Source of the DNA: a virus
DNA length: 28,270 nt
IMG/VR virus record: IMGVR_UViG_3300030101_004594
Coordinates: 59,905 to 88,174 of that record
Reading direction: 5' to 3' (one strand)
Made by a program: the position numbers and the translations under genes. The notes below the pieces were generated by a model. That model was not told the DNA's origin. It saw only the letters and a list, made by a program, of their open reading frames with translations, and did no database searches. Numbering within the stretch: position 1 is the stretch's first letter; each line of letters opens with the position of its first letter. Positions 12,958 to 21,632 of the stretch are shown piece after piece.

Positions 12958-14469
12958 ATGGCACAATTACTTCCATTACAAAAGTATGAAGCGAAGGATT
13001 ATAATGGTTTAGTCACTGACAACCATTTCCATGCTTTGTACCAACAAAAGCCTCAATTGATTAGTAACGTAATTCGTGAGATTTACAAAACTAATCTACA
13101 AGGTAAACTTCGTGAATTCGTAGATCGTTTCCCAACTAAAGAAGTGGAACAAGAAAACGGATTTTACAATTGGATGTTGCAAGGGCAACACGATAAAAAT
13201 CTTCCACTAGTTGATGCAGAAACTATAGGCGGAGAATCTATTTCTGCAGGAAATTTTCCAGCAAATGTAGGTGCTAACGGTGAGCGTTTCTACTTAATCT
13301 TTGACGAAGCTCTATTTGAAGAAACTAACGTTCTTCGTGGAGAAGTTGATGATTATCATCTATTAGTTAAAAAAGCGATGGACGCAGGTTCACGTTTCAA
13401 GTTTGAAGTTGAATTAGTAACAGACAGCTCTACTAAATCTGTTCCTTCTGAGGAATTAGCAATTGGTACACGTTGGTCTAAGTTTTACTCACTTTCTCCT
13501 TCAACTCTTTCTTACCAAGGTTCTAAACCTTACTTCACATCTCCTTGGAGAATGGAAAACCGTCCGTCTACGTTACGTATGGAATATGAAGTAGCTGGTA
13601 ACACAATCAACAAAGGTAAAAACGAACCACTTGAGTTTGGATTTAACTACAAAGGTCAAACAGAATCAATCTGGATTAACTATCAAGATATGGTTGCTCA
13701 TCACCAATGTGAAGAGATGTTTGCTCGTATGTTGATGTATGGTAAGAAAAACTGGACAGCTGATCACAAGTACTTGAACAAAGATGACAAAACTAAATAT
13801 GCAGTTGAGTCAGGTGCAGGTTTCTTTGATCAAATCGCTCCTTCTAACGTACATTACTACAACACTTACGATCTTGATTGGCATTTAGAATTGCTTCTTG
13901 ATATGGGAGTTGGTAAAATCGAAAGAGGTAAAAGAACTATTCACTTACTTACAGGTGAATTTGGTGCAATTGAAATCTCTAAGCAGATTCAAGAAAAAAG
14001 AGGCCAATTAAACGTAACTGTTATTCAGGATCGTTTTATTGATTCAAACTCTAAACCAGGTAACATTGGTGGTAATAACACTAAAGCTACACAAAAGCCA
14101 CAATACAACATTTATGAGTGGTATAACGGAGTTACTATTATGGTTGAAATCCTTGATTTCTTCGATGATGATGTATACTTCCCACAACGTCACCCAGATG
14201 GAAAAGGTATCGTAGAATCTCACAGAATTCTTGCGCTTGATTATGGTGATACTGCAGGTATCTACCGAGTTAAGCCAAAAGGAGTTCCAGATTATAACTG
14301 GGCATATATCCCAGGTATGAGAGATCCTTTCTCAGCAGGTGGTAAAGGTAGTCCTAAAATGGTTGCTTCACGAGTAGACGGTTATGAAGTTCACTTCCAA
14401 AAATGGGGAGGAATGATGATCGAAGATCCTACAAAAGTAGTTGACCTAAGATTACTAGTAGAACGATAG
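12958..14469 (+). CDS. Major capsid protein
   Basis: A 503-aa protein starting MAQLLPLQKYEAKDY. Place (after scaffold candidate), length and sequence character fit the HK97-fold capsid proteins of crAss-like phages. The gene is followed directly by a terminator, and its codons differ from its neighbours: C-ending codons (TTC, TAC, AAC, GAC, CGT) are common here while adjacent genes use T-ending ones. This points to selection for high expression. Typical segments are the N-terminal helix region, a central beta-rich part with aromatic residues (WRMENRPSTLRMEYEV), and a C-terminal part (GIYRVKPKGVPDYNWAYIPG). The upstream TATATTCG (12925-12932) is one base off the -7 consensus. Confidence 0.88.
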   Translation: MAQLLPLQKYEAKDYNGLVTDNHFHALYQQKPQLISNVIREIYKTNLQGKLREFVDRFPTKEVEQENGFYNWMLQGQHDKNLPLVDAETIGGESISAGNFPANVGANGERFYLIFDEALFEETNVLRGEVDDYHLLVKKAMDAGSRFKFEVELVTDSSTKSVPSEELAIGTRWSKFYSLSPSTLSYQGSKPYFTSPWRMENRPSTLRMEYEVAGNTINKGKNEPLEFGFNYKGQTESIWINYQDMVAHHQCEEMFARMLMYGKKNWTADHKYLNKDDKTKYAVESGAGFFDQIAPSNVHYYNTYDLDWHLELLLDMGVGKIERGKRTIHLLTGEFGAIEISKQIQEKRGQLNVTVIQDRFIDSNSKPGNIGGNNTKATQKPQYNIYEWYNGVTIMVEILDFFDDDVYFPQRHPDGKGIVESHRILALDYGDTAGIYRVKPKGVPDYNWAYIPGMRDPFSAGGKGSPKMVASRVDGYEVHFQKWGGMMIEDPTKVVDLRLLVER

Positions 14470-14497
14470 AATTTTTTCTAGTTCATAAGAAGATAAA

Positions 14498-14529
14498 GCT
14501 CCCTAGAGTTGATAGCCTAGGGGGCTTTT
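14498..14529 (+). terminator. Intrinsic terminator after the capsid gene
   Basis: GCTCCCTAG (14498-14506) pairs with CTAGGGGGC (14517-14525), 9 bp with one T-G pair and a 10-nt loop, followed by TTTTATT. It lies 29 bp after the capsid stop codon and should separate capsid mRNA from the next genes. Confidence 0.85.
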
Positions 14530-14566
14530 ATTAAGGAGAATTTAAAAGACAGCAAAAATTAATAAA

Positions 14567-15508
14567 ATGGCAAAAACAGCAGAAAAAGAAAAAGTAGTAT
14601 ACGGTACTTTTTTGCAAGACAGAGTGGTTTCAATTAAACCAGTAGAGTCTTCAGGAAAATGGAGTAACTTATTAGTAAAAGGACAAGATAAACAAAGAGA
14701 TCCTTTTTTATATAATAAAGTTAAACGTAGTTACCAAGTACCTCTAAATAGCCAAATAAGAGGAGGCGGAGTTAAAATGATTTTAGACGATCAACACAGA
14801 GTTAAGATCGAAAAATATAAAGAAAGTTATCCAAACGGGATGACACAAAAAGAGTTCTTTGAAACAGAGTTAGGGGCAAATTTAAATACTACCCTAAAAA
14901 CATCTGAAAACTTTTGGAGATCAGATAGACGAGGAAGAGTTATTCTTACAAAAGAAGGAACTACTCTACATCTAAATAGATCTTTAGATATGTTGAAGTA
15001 TTTAATTTTACTTTCTAATAAGACATTAATATCACCGTCTTATGATGAAAGAGTTTTAAAAGCAACATATGAATTTATGGTTGTAGATGAAGATAAAGTA
15101 ACTGTTAAGAAGTTAGCAGAAGCAACTGTTAAAGCAGATGCATTTGTTAAGTTTGCTGAAATTACAAACAGCAAATCTTCTATTACAGGATTTATTAAAT
15201 CATTAGGCCGTACAATTCCAGCAACTGCGTCATTAGATTGGCTAAAAAGTGAAGTATTAAATGTAGTTGAAAAAGACCCTAAATACTTTTTAGAAATAGT
15301 TAATCACCCTCAGTATAAAGATCGTATCTTTGTACAGGAAGCAACTGAAGCAGGAGCTATAATTAGAAAAGCAAATAAGCGTTATACTCTAGATAACGGA
15401 TCAGAGTTAGGAGATTTAACAGATACAATAATGTTTTTAAATAATCCTGACAACCAAGAAGTTAAGATGAGAGTAAAAGCTAAAATAGATTTAAAAAAAC
15501 GTAAATAA
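14567..15508 (+). CDS. Conserved head/neck-region protein, function unknown
   Basis: A 313-aa protein starting MAKTAEKEKVVYGTF. It is rich in lysine, with a first part of strands and loops (residues 1-70), a section with aromatic and charged residues (residues 75-130, FFETELGANLNTTLK), and a mostly helical second half. It starts 98 bp after the capsid gene, beyond the terminator, and shares a 12-base leader motif (14545-14556) with the scaffold candidate. It overlaps the next gene by one base (TAATG). From position it is probably a virion or assembly protein conserved in crAss-like phages. No motif gives a function. Confidence 0.7.
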   Translation: MAKTAEKEKVVYGTFLQDRVVSIKPVESSGKWSNLLVKGQDKQRDPFLYNKVKRSYQVPLNSQIRGGGVKMILDDQHRVKIEKYKESYPNGMTQKEFFETELGANLNTTLKTSENFWRSDRRGRVILTKEGTTLHLNRSLDMLKYLILLSNKTLISPSYDERVLKATYEFMVVDEDKVTVKKLAEATVKADAFVKFAEITNSKSSITGFIKSLGRTIPATASLDWLKSEVLNVVEKDPKYFLEIVNHPQYKDRIFVQEATEAGAIIRKANKRYTLDNGSELGDLTDTIMFLNNPDNQEVKMRVKAKIDLKKRK

Positions 15509-16272
15509 TGACTGCAAACGAAATGGCTGACATGTTAGAGGAGAAGCTAGACAGAGCTGATAGCTTTGGTTCTCCTGGATACGAAGATTTCGATCTTACA
15601 TCTGTATTAACAGAAGCGCAGGATTTGTATGTTAAAAAGTTTTTTGATGAAATGAATAATCGAAAGCAGAAAGGCTTCGAGGAAACAGAAATAAGAAACC
15701 AGGGGTTATCAGCTCTCGTTAAAGATGGCGATAACCTCACGGCTTCGGCCGATCAAACAGGTACAATTGTAAACAATAATGTTACAGGAACATTTTACGA
15801 TTTACCTAATGATCATATGTATACTATTTATGAAGAGTGTACAATTGATAAAAAAGAATGTGATACTGGAGCATTTATAATTGGATGGGTAGATGTAATA
15901 GCCCACAATGAAATGCAAAGGTATAACTGGAGTAAATATAAAAGACCATTCTACAGAGTCGACGGAAACTGTAGAGTTTGGCGTTCAGAGTTTAGCAGAG
16001 AAACTTCAGCGTTTAATCCTGCAGACACTGAAACAAAAAAACGGCATGAATTATTTACTGATGGGACTTTTAATGTAACTAACTATCATATTAGATATAT
16101 TAAAAATCCAAAAGAAATAAAGGTAGATAGAGCTGATTCTACCGCTCAAAGAAATTGCGAACTCGATACTAGCACTCATGTAGTAATAGTAGGAATAGCA
16201 ACAGATTTGATGTTACAACGTGTAAAAGAACAGAAAGTTCAAACAATTGAGAACTTTCGAGACTTAGAATAA
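15508..16272 (+). CDS. Probable neck/connector (ring) protein
   Basis: A 254-aa protein. The first 75 residues are helical with the pattern MADMLEEKLDRADSFGSPGYEDFDLTSVLTEAQ, an arrangement that I recall as conserved in crAss-like phages at this place, followed by 'KGFEETEIRNQGLSALVK'. From about residue 85 it changes to a beta-rich domain (GTFYDLPNDHMYTIYEECT, then RYIKNPKEIKV). A helical part plus a beta sandwich suits a head-tail connector that stacks as a ring under the portal, and the position after the capsid gene supports that. It shares one base with the preceding gene, so both are likely translated together. Short GC-rich patches near 15735-15750 stand out. Confidence 0.7.
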   Translation: MTANEMADMLEEKLDRADSFGSPGYEDFDLTSVLTEAQDLYVKKFFDEMNNRKQKGFEETEIRNQGLSALVKDGDNLTASADQTGTIVNNNVTGTFYDLPNDHMYTIYEECTIDKKECDTGAFIIGWVDVIAHNEMQRYNWSKYKRPFYRVDGNCRVWRSEFSRETSAFNPADTETKKRHELFTDGTFNVTNYHIRYIKNPKEIKVDRADSTAQRNCELDTSTHVVIVGIATDLMLQRVKEQKVQTIENFRDLE

Positions 16273-16307
16273 ATAAATAAAGTATAAATTTTTAAAACAA
16301 TTAAAAA

Positions 16308-17552
16308 ATGTTAAGAACCGCAGACAATGTATTTAGTGTCATATTAGACGCTGAAAGTGCCCTAGCAAGTGGATTACCTGGAGCAGGTACAGTGGTAACA
16401 GATGCTAACCTTGCAAAAGGAGCAATTTGTGTAGTCAATGCAGGAATGGAAAGACTAAACAAAACTGAATACGATAAAGTAGATCGTTACAAAATCGTAC
16501 AAGGAAAAGGAGTAGGAAAACCATTAATGATGTCTCCTATGATTACTAAAGCAACAGCTACTGTTTCTACAAGTAAGCACAGATTACCTTTGCAACAAGT
16601 ATCTATTGTAGGATTTAATGGGTCAACAGGCTCTCTTCCTGCAGCAAATGAAACAGATTTCTACATTAAAATTCGTAAAAATGATAATGATGCAGCTAAC
16701 CGTTCACAACCAATGAGTCTTTTTGCAGGACCTGTAAGAACAGATGCTACTGCTTCTCAAGAAGAATTAGCTTTTGCTCTTGTTAAAAACGGACAAACTA
16801 ATTTTGCAAAAGAACCAGCTAACAATTATTTAGCTTTTGATATCATATCTGATGGTACAACAGCAGCAATATCTGGGTCACCTACATTAGCAGCTACTAA
16901 AGGATCTGTAAGTTTAACTTATAATGGAAACCACAGTTTAGCAGGAGGTGATTTAGTATTTATTGCAGGAGCTACTTATAAAGTAGAATCTGCACCTACA
17001 GCTACTACAGTTACATTAACAACTCCTTTTGAAGGAGAAACAGTAACAGCTTTAGCATCAGGTACTACTTATGCAACTACACACGGTAAACTTACTGCCG
17101 CAGTAAACTTTGGTGTTAGATTAACAGGTGTTCAAGCTGACTTTGATGTTAACGCAATGCGTGATTATTATGTAAACAGATTTACTGTTACTTTCTCTGA
17201 TGCATCTACTTTAGTTACTACAACAGGAGCTCGAACAGGATCTGGTGTATGGCAACAAGTTGCTATGGACGAGTACATGAATTACGGATACGAAGGAATG
17301 GACGGAATGTTAGGTGTTCCACCACGAATGAGAGATCAAGAAGTTGTTGAAGGACAGAAGTACGGATGTATGGAAATCTCTTGGACAGAATCTATTCAAG
17401 GACTTGTTTCTTTGCAAGGAGGTAAAGGATCAGTACTAGTTTATTGTGCTCTAGACAAAGATGGTGATTTCCCAACTGGAGCTGATAAAACAACAGGCGA
17501 AGAGCTAGTTGTTACAACATTCGATAACGCTAAAGGCGATTTCGAACTATAG
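16308..17552 (+). CDS. Probable abundant virion protein (capsid accessory or tail), with inserted domain
   Basis: A 414-aa beta-rich protein. Residues 1-180 and 265-414 appear to form one continuous domain, with 'QVADMLG'-like ends absent and motifs such as GKPLMMSPMITKATATVSTSKHR early and 'VVEGQKYGCMEISWTES' late. Residues about 192-257 (TLAATKGSVSLTYNGNHSLAGG...) resemble a small Ig-like or beta-sandwich module with T, A and G repeats, as often inserted in phage surface proteins. The gene ends in the strongest terminator of the window, which together with fairly many C-ending codons suggests high expression. It may be an auxiliary capsid protein, a tail or sheath-like component; the sequence does not decide. 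Confidence 0.6.
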   Translation: MLRTADNVFSVILDAESALASGLPGAGTVVTDANLAKGAICVVNAGMERLNKTEYDKVDRYKIVQGKGVGKPLMMSPMITKATATVSTSKHRLPLQQVSIVGFNGSTGSLPAANETDFYIKIRKNDNDAANRSQPMSLFAGPVRTDATASQEELAFALVKNGQTNFAKEPANNYLAFDIISDGTTAAISGSPTLAATKGSVSLTYNGNHSLAGGDLVFIAGATYKVESAPTATTVTLTTPFEGETVTALASGTTYATTHGKLTAAVNFGVRLTGVQADFDVNAMRDYYVNRFTVTFSDASTLVTTTGARTGSGVWQQVAMDEYMNYGYEGMDGMLGVPPRMRDQEVVEGQKYGCMEISWTESIQGLVSLQGGKGSVLVYCALDKDGDFPTGADKTTGEELVVTTFDNAKGDFEL

Positions 17553-17573
17553 AAGAGTAAATTCTCCACCCAC

Positions 17574-17620
17574 AGTAGTCCCGCCATAAATTTTGCTGTC
17601 TATGGCGGGCTACTATATTT
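17574..17620 (+). terminator. Very strong intrinsic terminator
   Basis: AGTAG-(T)-CCCGCCATA (17574-17588) pairs with TATGGCGGGCTACT (17601-17614): 14 bp with one bulged T and a 12-nt loop, followed by ATATTTTTT. It lies 21 bp after the stop of the 414-aa gene and should insulate the head genes from the fibre genes. Confidence 0.92.
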
Positions 17621-17646
17621 TTTAATTTGATTTTTTTAAAAGTGTT

Positions 17647-18468
17647 ATGGCCCTAAAACCTAAAATTTCAGTATCGTTAAATAATAAGTGTAATAAGATT
17701 ACAATTGTAGAAGAAACTGGACCCTTTGTGATTACATCTAATGAGGGAGGATGGGGATTCCCAAACGGAGACACTGCAGGAATTGCAAATGCAGATGTTC
17801 AATTTTTTAATTCAAATCAGACTCCTGCTGTATTAGCGTCAGGAACAGGTACTATATCAGGTACTACGTTTACTGATACTACACACATATCAGGAACTTT
17901 TGCTATAGGCCAAACTCTCACGGGCGCGGGCGTAGCCGCAGGTACAACAATTACAGCATTAATTACAGGAACAGGAGCAAATAACGGAGGAACTTACGAA
18001 GTAAGTATTCCGCAAACAGTTGCTTCTACTACAATTAGCGGTAATTTAATTACACAAAATTACATTTTAAAAGATTCATCAGTAGATGTTTATGCAGGAG
18101 TTTCAGGAGCACCAACTCCAGGAAGATTTACTGCATTATCAGAAGTTCCTTGGTCAGGTACAGATGGTATATTTCAAATAGTATATACAATCAAAAACAA
18201 CAAAGGGCAAACATTTACTAATGATACTCAATATCAATTATTCTTATGTAATTTATGTAATTGTAAAAATGCATTAGTTACTATGTTAATTGATGCATGT
18301 GATGTTAAAACTGTCAAAAAACTAAAAACAGAAGTAGATCAAATGGAGATCTATATCTATGGAATTGAAACAGCATTTGCTTGTGGAGATTTTGATACTG
18401 CAGAAGCTATTCTTACTGCAGCAACAACATATTGTAATACTATAAAAGGTTGTGCAAGCAACTGTTAA
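17647..18468 (+). CDS. Virion surface protein with inserted repeat-type domain and cysteine-rich end
   Basis: A 273-aa protein. Residues 1-65 and 133-205 look like one beta-rich domain. Between them, residues about 66-132 form a module (GTGTISGTTF..., IGQTLTGAGVAAGTTITALITGTG, QTVASTTISG) known to me as a widespread domain in phage and viral structural proteins. Its DNA includes a GC-rich patch at 17917-17942 unlike the rest. The C-terminal 70 residues are helical and have cysteines (LFLCNLCNCKNALV, DACDVK, FACGDFD, YCNTIKGCASNC). Cysteines at both ends of helices might pair or bind metal. It starts a long fibre operon after the terminator. Probably a fibre base or adhesin component. Confidence 0.6.
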   Translation: MALKPKISVSLNNKCNKITIVEETGPFVITSNEGGWGFPNGDTAGIANADVQFFNSNQTPAVLASGTGTISGTTFTDTTHISGTFAIGQTLTGAGVAAGTTITALITGTGANNGGTYEVSIPQTVASTTISGNLITQNYILKDSSVDVYAGVSGAPTPGRFTALSEVPWSGTDGIFQIVYTIKNNKGQTFTNDTQYQLFLCNLCNCKNALVTMLIDACDVKTVKKLKTEVDQMEIYIYGIETAFACGDFDTAEAILTAATTYCNTIKGCASNC

Positions 18469-18487
18469 CTTTAAAAACTAAATAAAA

Positions 18488-20383
18488 ATGGGTTGTAAAA
18501 ATTGTAGCGACGTAACAGTACTAACAGGAGAGCCTGGAAATGGAGTTCAAACTGTTGTAGATAATGGAGATGGTACATTTACTTTTTTCTTTACAGATGG
18601 TAGTACGTTTACAACTCCTGATTTTAATGGAAGTGGAGGCACACCAGGTGCACCAGGAGCTGCTGCAACTATTAGTTTAGATAGTCCTCCTGCTCTTATA
18701 GGAGCACCTGGTACAGCACCTACTGTAACAAATACAGGTTCTTCTTCAGCAGCAGTTTTTCAATTTACTTTTCCAATTGGAATAGGACATGATAACACTT
18801 TATTTGTAGATCTTAACTTTGGAGAAACTGCAGGTGTACGTGAAAGAATAGATAAACCTTGGAATACAATTAATGCAGCAATTGCAGCAGCTGTAGCAGG
18901 AGACACTGTGCATATTAGAACAGGTTCTTATACAGAAAATATTACTTTAAAAGACGACGTTAATATTTATTGCGAAGAAGGTGTAATTATAAATGGTAAA
19001 ATAACTGACGGAGGTAACCCAGTAGTTTCTGTAGTATCAGGTAACGGAATATTACAAGATACCGCTAGTAGTGATCAGTGTATAGAAATAACAGGAAATG
19101 GTTCTGATGTAAAAATAAGATTAGAAAGAATTACTAATACAGGTTCTGGAATTATGCAAAGAGCTGATACAAGTCATTCTAGTAAATTAATAGTAGAAAC
19201 AGAAATTCTTTCAGGAAATATTGTTAATTACTTTGTAACAGTAGGAGGTAATGTAGATTGTACAGTTATAATTAATCAATATGCAGAAACTGGTGCATCT
19301 ACAGGAGGAAACCCTTTTTATGGAGTAGATGCTAGAGCTAGCCAAGGCGCTCCAGATGGATTTTCTGGAACATTAAATTTTTCATGCCCTAAAATGACTA
19401 TAGGTAACGGAACTGATCCTGTTGCAGGAATTGCTTTATTTATAGAAGCTTCTACTACAAATACAGCTAGAGTTTTTTTTAATGTAGATCAAATAATTAA
19501 TAATTACGATCAACCAACTTATGATTCTGTTATTGGTTCTCAAAATAATGTTGTAGGAACATTAAATTTAAATGGAAACGGAAAATATTTAATTAATGTA
19601 AAAGATTGCTATTCTAAAAGTAGAGTAGGATTAATGGTTGGAGCAGGAGATGCTATAGGAGGAAACGGACAATCAGGAACCCCTTCAACTGGAATAACTA
19701 TTTTTGAAGGAATGATTTTTTCATTAAAATCAGCAGCTTTAAGAATGTGCAATCTTAATGACCCTCAAAGTAAAGGAAGAGTTATTATTAAAAATTCTTC
19801 TTTATCTAGAGGAATAGATCCTGACGCGACAATTGCTTTGCCCGATAGAGATTCTGTAGTAATATTTGGGGACTCTGGACTTGGTACTCAACCATTAGGC
19901 GGTAGTTCAACTGCTTTTAGTTATATGTATGCAGAATTTATAAATACTCAAATTGTTAAAATTACAGATAATCCTACGAATGTACCTGCAAATGCTCTTG
20001 ACCCTGCAAATGCTACAACTGGTCCTCAAGGTATAATATGTATACAAAACGTAAATACATCTATTAGTGGTATAGGAAGTAGCATTTCAAATGTTATTAA
20101 TTTTAATGGATGTAATATAATTTCAGGAGGAATTAATTCTATTGGAAATAATAACACAATCGCAGTAGTTGGATATTTACAAGAAAATGTTTTAGTTCCA
20201 ATAGAAAATACATCTGCTGTGCCTCCAATTTATGATACTAGCGTTTATTTTAACAATACTGTTTCTAATGTACCATTATTGGCAACAGGTAATGCAGGAG
20301 CAATTCATGAAAGAAATGAAGCAGGAGGTTTTGTAGAAGAAAACGGTTATATTAAAACACTTAATTATTTACACATAGAATAA
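18488..20383 (+). CDS. Beta-helix fibre/tailspike-like protein with collagen-like stretch
   Basis: A 631-aa protein. Residues 1-45 form a beta-rich head with cysteines (MGCKNCSDVT), then a short collagen-like stretch GGTPGAPGAAA (about 49-60). Residues 100-145 (GVRERIDKPWNTINAAIAAAVAGDTVHIRTGSYTEN) are the classic start of a right-handed parallel beta-helix of the pectate-lyase type, and repeats of short strands with G, N, I and V continue to about residue 560. No catalytic residues are evident, though these are hard to see in this fold. It would form a trimer for binding or cleaving a host glycan. Its stop shares a base with the next ATG (TAATGG). Confidence 0.75.
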   Translation: MGCKNCSDVTVLTGEPGNGVQTVVDNGDGTFTFFFTDGSTFTTPDFNGSGGTPGAPGAAATISLDSPPALIGAPGTAPTVTNTGSSSAAVFQFTFPIGIGHDNTLFVDLNFGETAGVRERIDKPWNTINAAIAAAVAGDTVHIRTGSYTENITLKDDVNIYCEEGVIINGKITDGGNPVVSVVSGNGILQDTASSDQCIEITGNGSDVKIRLERITNTGSGIMQRADTSHSSKLIVETEILSGNIVNYFVTVGGNVDCTVIINQYAETGASTGGNPFYGVDARASQGAPDGFSGTLNFSCPKMTIGNGTDPVAGIALFIEASTTNTARVFFNVDQIINNYDQPTYDSVIGSQNNVVGTLNLNGNGKYLINVKDCYSKSRVGLMVGAGDAIGGNGQSGTPSTGITIFEGMIFSLKSAALRMCNLNDPQSKGRVIIKNSSLSRGIDPDATIALPDRDSVVIFGDSGLGTQPLGGSSTAFSYMYAEFINTQIVKITDNPTNVPANALDPANATTGPQGIICIQNVNTSISGIGSSISNVINFNGCNIISGGINSIGNNNTIAVVGYLQENVLVPIENTSAVPPIYDTSVYFNNTVSNVPLLATGNAGAIHERNEAGGFVEENGYIKTLNYLHIE

Positions 20384-20982
20384 TGGCAACTATATCAGGA
20401 ACTTGGACATATGATACAGGAATAGACGTTCCCTGGAAAGATAATGTTTTTTCTATTTTTGATATAGATACTCTTAATTTAGAAGTTAATCAAAGTATAA
20501 CATCTATTACTTATGCTAATCCTCCTACAGATGGAGGGTCATCAGGTTTTAGAATATTAGCATTAGTTTATAAAAATCTCACAGGTTTTCCTGCAGATGT
20601 TTTATTTAATCCTGCACCAGGTTATAGTTTAGCAGGTATTTTAATAAGAGATGCTGATAACAATATATTAATACCTGAAAATGCTTTAGGTAATAATGGA
20701 GATATTACATTTAATGACCCTACATTAACAGCAGATGAAAAAAATAAAAAGTGTTTTGATAAATTAGTTTGGGATAAACAATGTATCTTTGGAAAAGATG
20801 TTTTAAATTTTGTAAATGAAATATCTTTTGGGTATATTAAACCAGGAGCTTTAGACTGTTTAAAGAATAAAAAACGAGCATTAGAAATACTTAATGGTTA
20901 TGATACAAGAGATATCGAAAACGATACAACTGATTATAACGATATAACTTATACAACTATTAAAAAATTATTAGAATTATGA
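20383..20982 (+). CDS. Fibre-operon protein, function unknown
   Basis: A 199-aa protein. The first 100 residues look beta-rich (ISGTWTYDTGIDVPWKDNVF, then SITSITYANPPTDGG), while the second half is helical with a basic, charged end that includes cysteines (KKCFDKLVWDKQCIFGKDV; DCLKNKKRALEIL). The helical C-terminus resembles small attachment or assembly modules of fibre proteins. It overlaps the previous gene by one base and the next by 4 bp (TTATGATT), so it is in the same operon. No family is recognised. Confidence 0.6.
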   Translation: MATISGTWTYDTGIDVPWKDNVFSIFDIDTLNLEVNQSITSITYANPPTDGGSSGFRILALVYKNLTGFPADVLFNPAPGYSLAGILIRDADNNILIPENALGNNGDITFNDPTLTADEKNKKCFDKLVWDKQCIFGKDVLNFVNEISFGYIKPGALDCLKNKKRALEILNGYDTRDIENDTTDYNDITYTTIKKLLEL

Positions 20983-21620
20983 TTAATATTTTAAGAAAAT
21001 TTAGAAAAAATGCTGCTACTCAAAATAATCAAGGAGCAGAAATATTCTTAGATCAAGAAACAGAAGAAGTTTGTTATTTAGATAGAAACAGAAAAACACG
21101 TCGTTTTTTAACAGATGACGATCCTAGAAAAGTAGGTTTAGAATTAGGTACAGATGCTTCTAGTGCTTTAGAAAAATTAGATTTTACATATGAATTAGCA
21201 AATGTAGAATATGATGTATATAGATTTAGAAGTTGGGTTCCTCTAGGAAATCCTCCTAATGAGCCTATAAGTACTTTTTATGTAGCATCTTTAGGAATTA
21301 TTTATGTTTCTGATGGGGACATGTATACAATTAAAAATAGTACTAATGTAGAAGCTAACAACACTGGAGATCCTCTTAACGGTTATTTTAATAACCCAGC
21401 AACTCAAGGAGCAAATGTTTCAGGTACAGGTAATGTAACAAGAAATATTAATGGTATAATGGGAGTATTACAAGATAATCAAGGAATTGGTTTGCCTCAA
21501 GAATATAACGGAATGTACGTAATAGCTGCTGATACTGTAGGAGCTTTTGATTGCGATGTTTATGTAGATATTGAATTTATTGTTAATAAAGGAGTAGAAG
21601 TAGAATTTACAATAGCTTAA
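20979..21620 (+). CDS. Fibre-operon protein, function unknown
   Basis: A 213-aa protein. It has a basic start (MINILRKFRKNAATQNN), then a possible assembly motif in residues 20-75 with charged residues, and from about residue 75 a beta-rich part (YDVYRFRSWVPLGNPP; FYVASLGIIYVSDGDMYTIK) ending in a hydrophobic strand. The asparagine-rich middle (NNTGDPLNGYFNNPATQGAN) is typical of surface-exposed loops. Probably a fibre or baseplate component. It is 12 bp from the next gene. Confidence 0.6.
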   Translation: MINILRKFRKNAATQNNQGAEIFLDQETEEVCYLDRNRKTRRFLTDDDPRKVGLELGTDASSALEKLDFTYELANVEYDVYRFRSWVPLGNPPNEPISTFYVASLGIIYVSDGDMYTIKNSTNVEANNTGDPLNGYFNNPATQGANVSGTGNVTRNINGIMGVLQDNQGIGLPQEYNGMYVIAADTVGAFDCDVYVDIEFIVNKGVEVEFTIA

Positions 21621-21632
21621 AAAAATAAAAAA

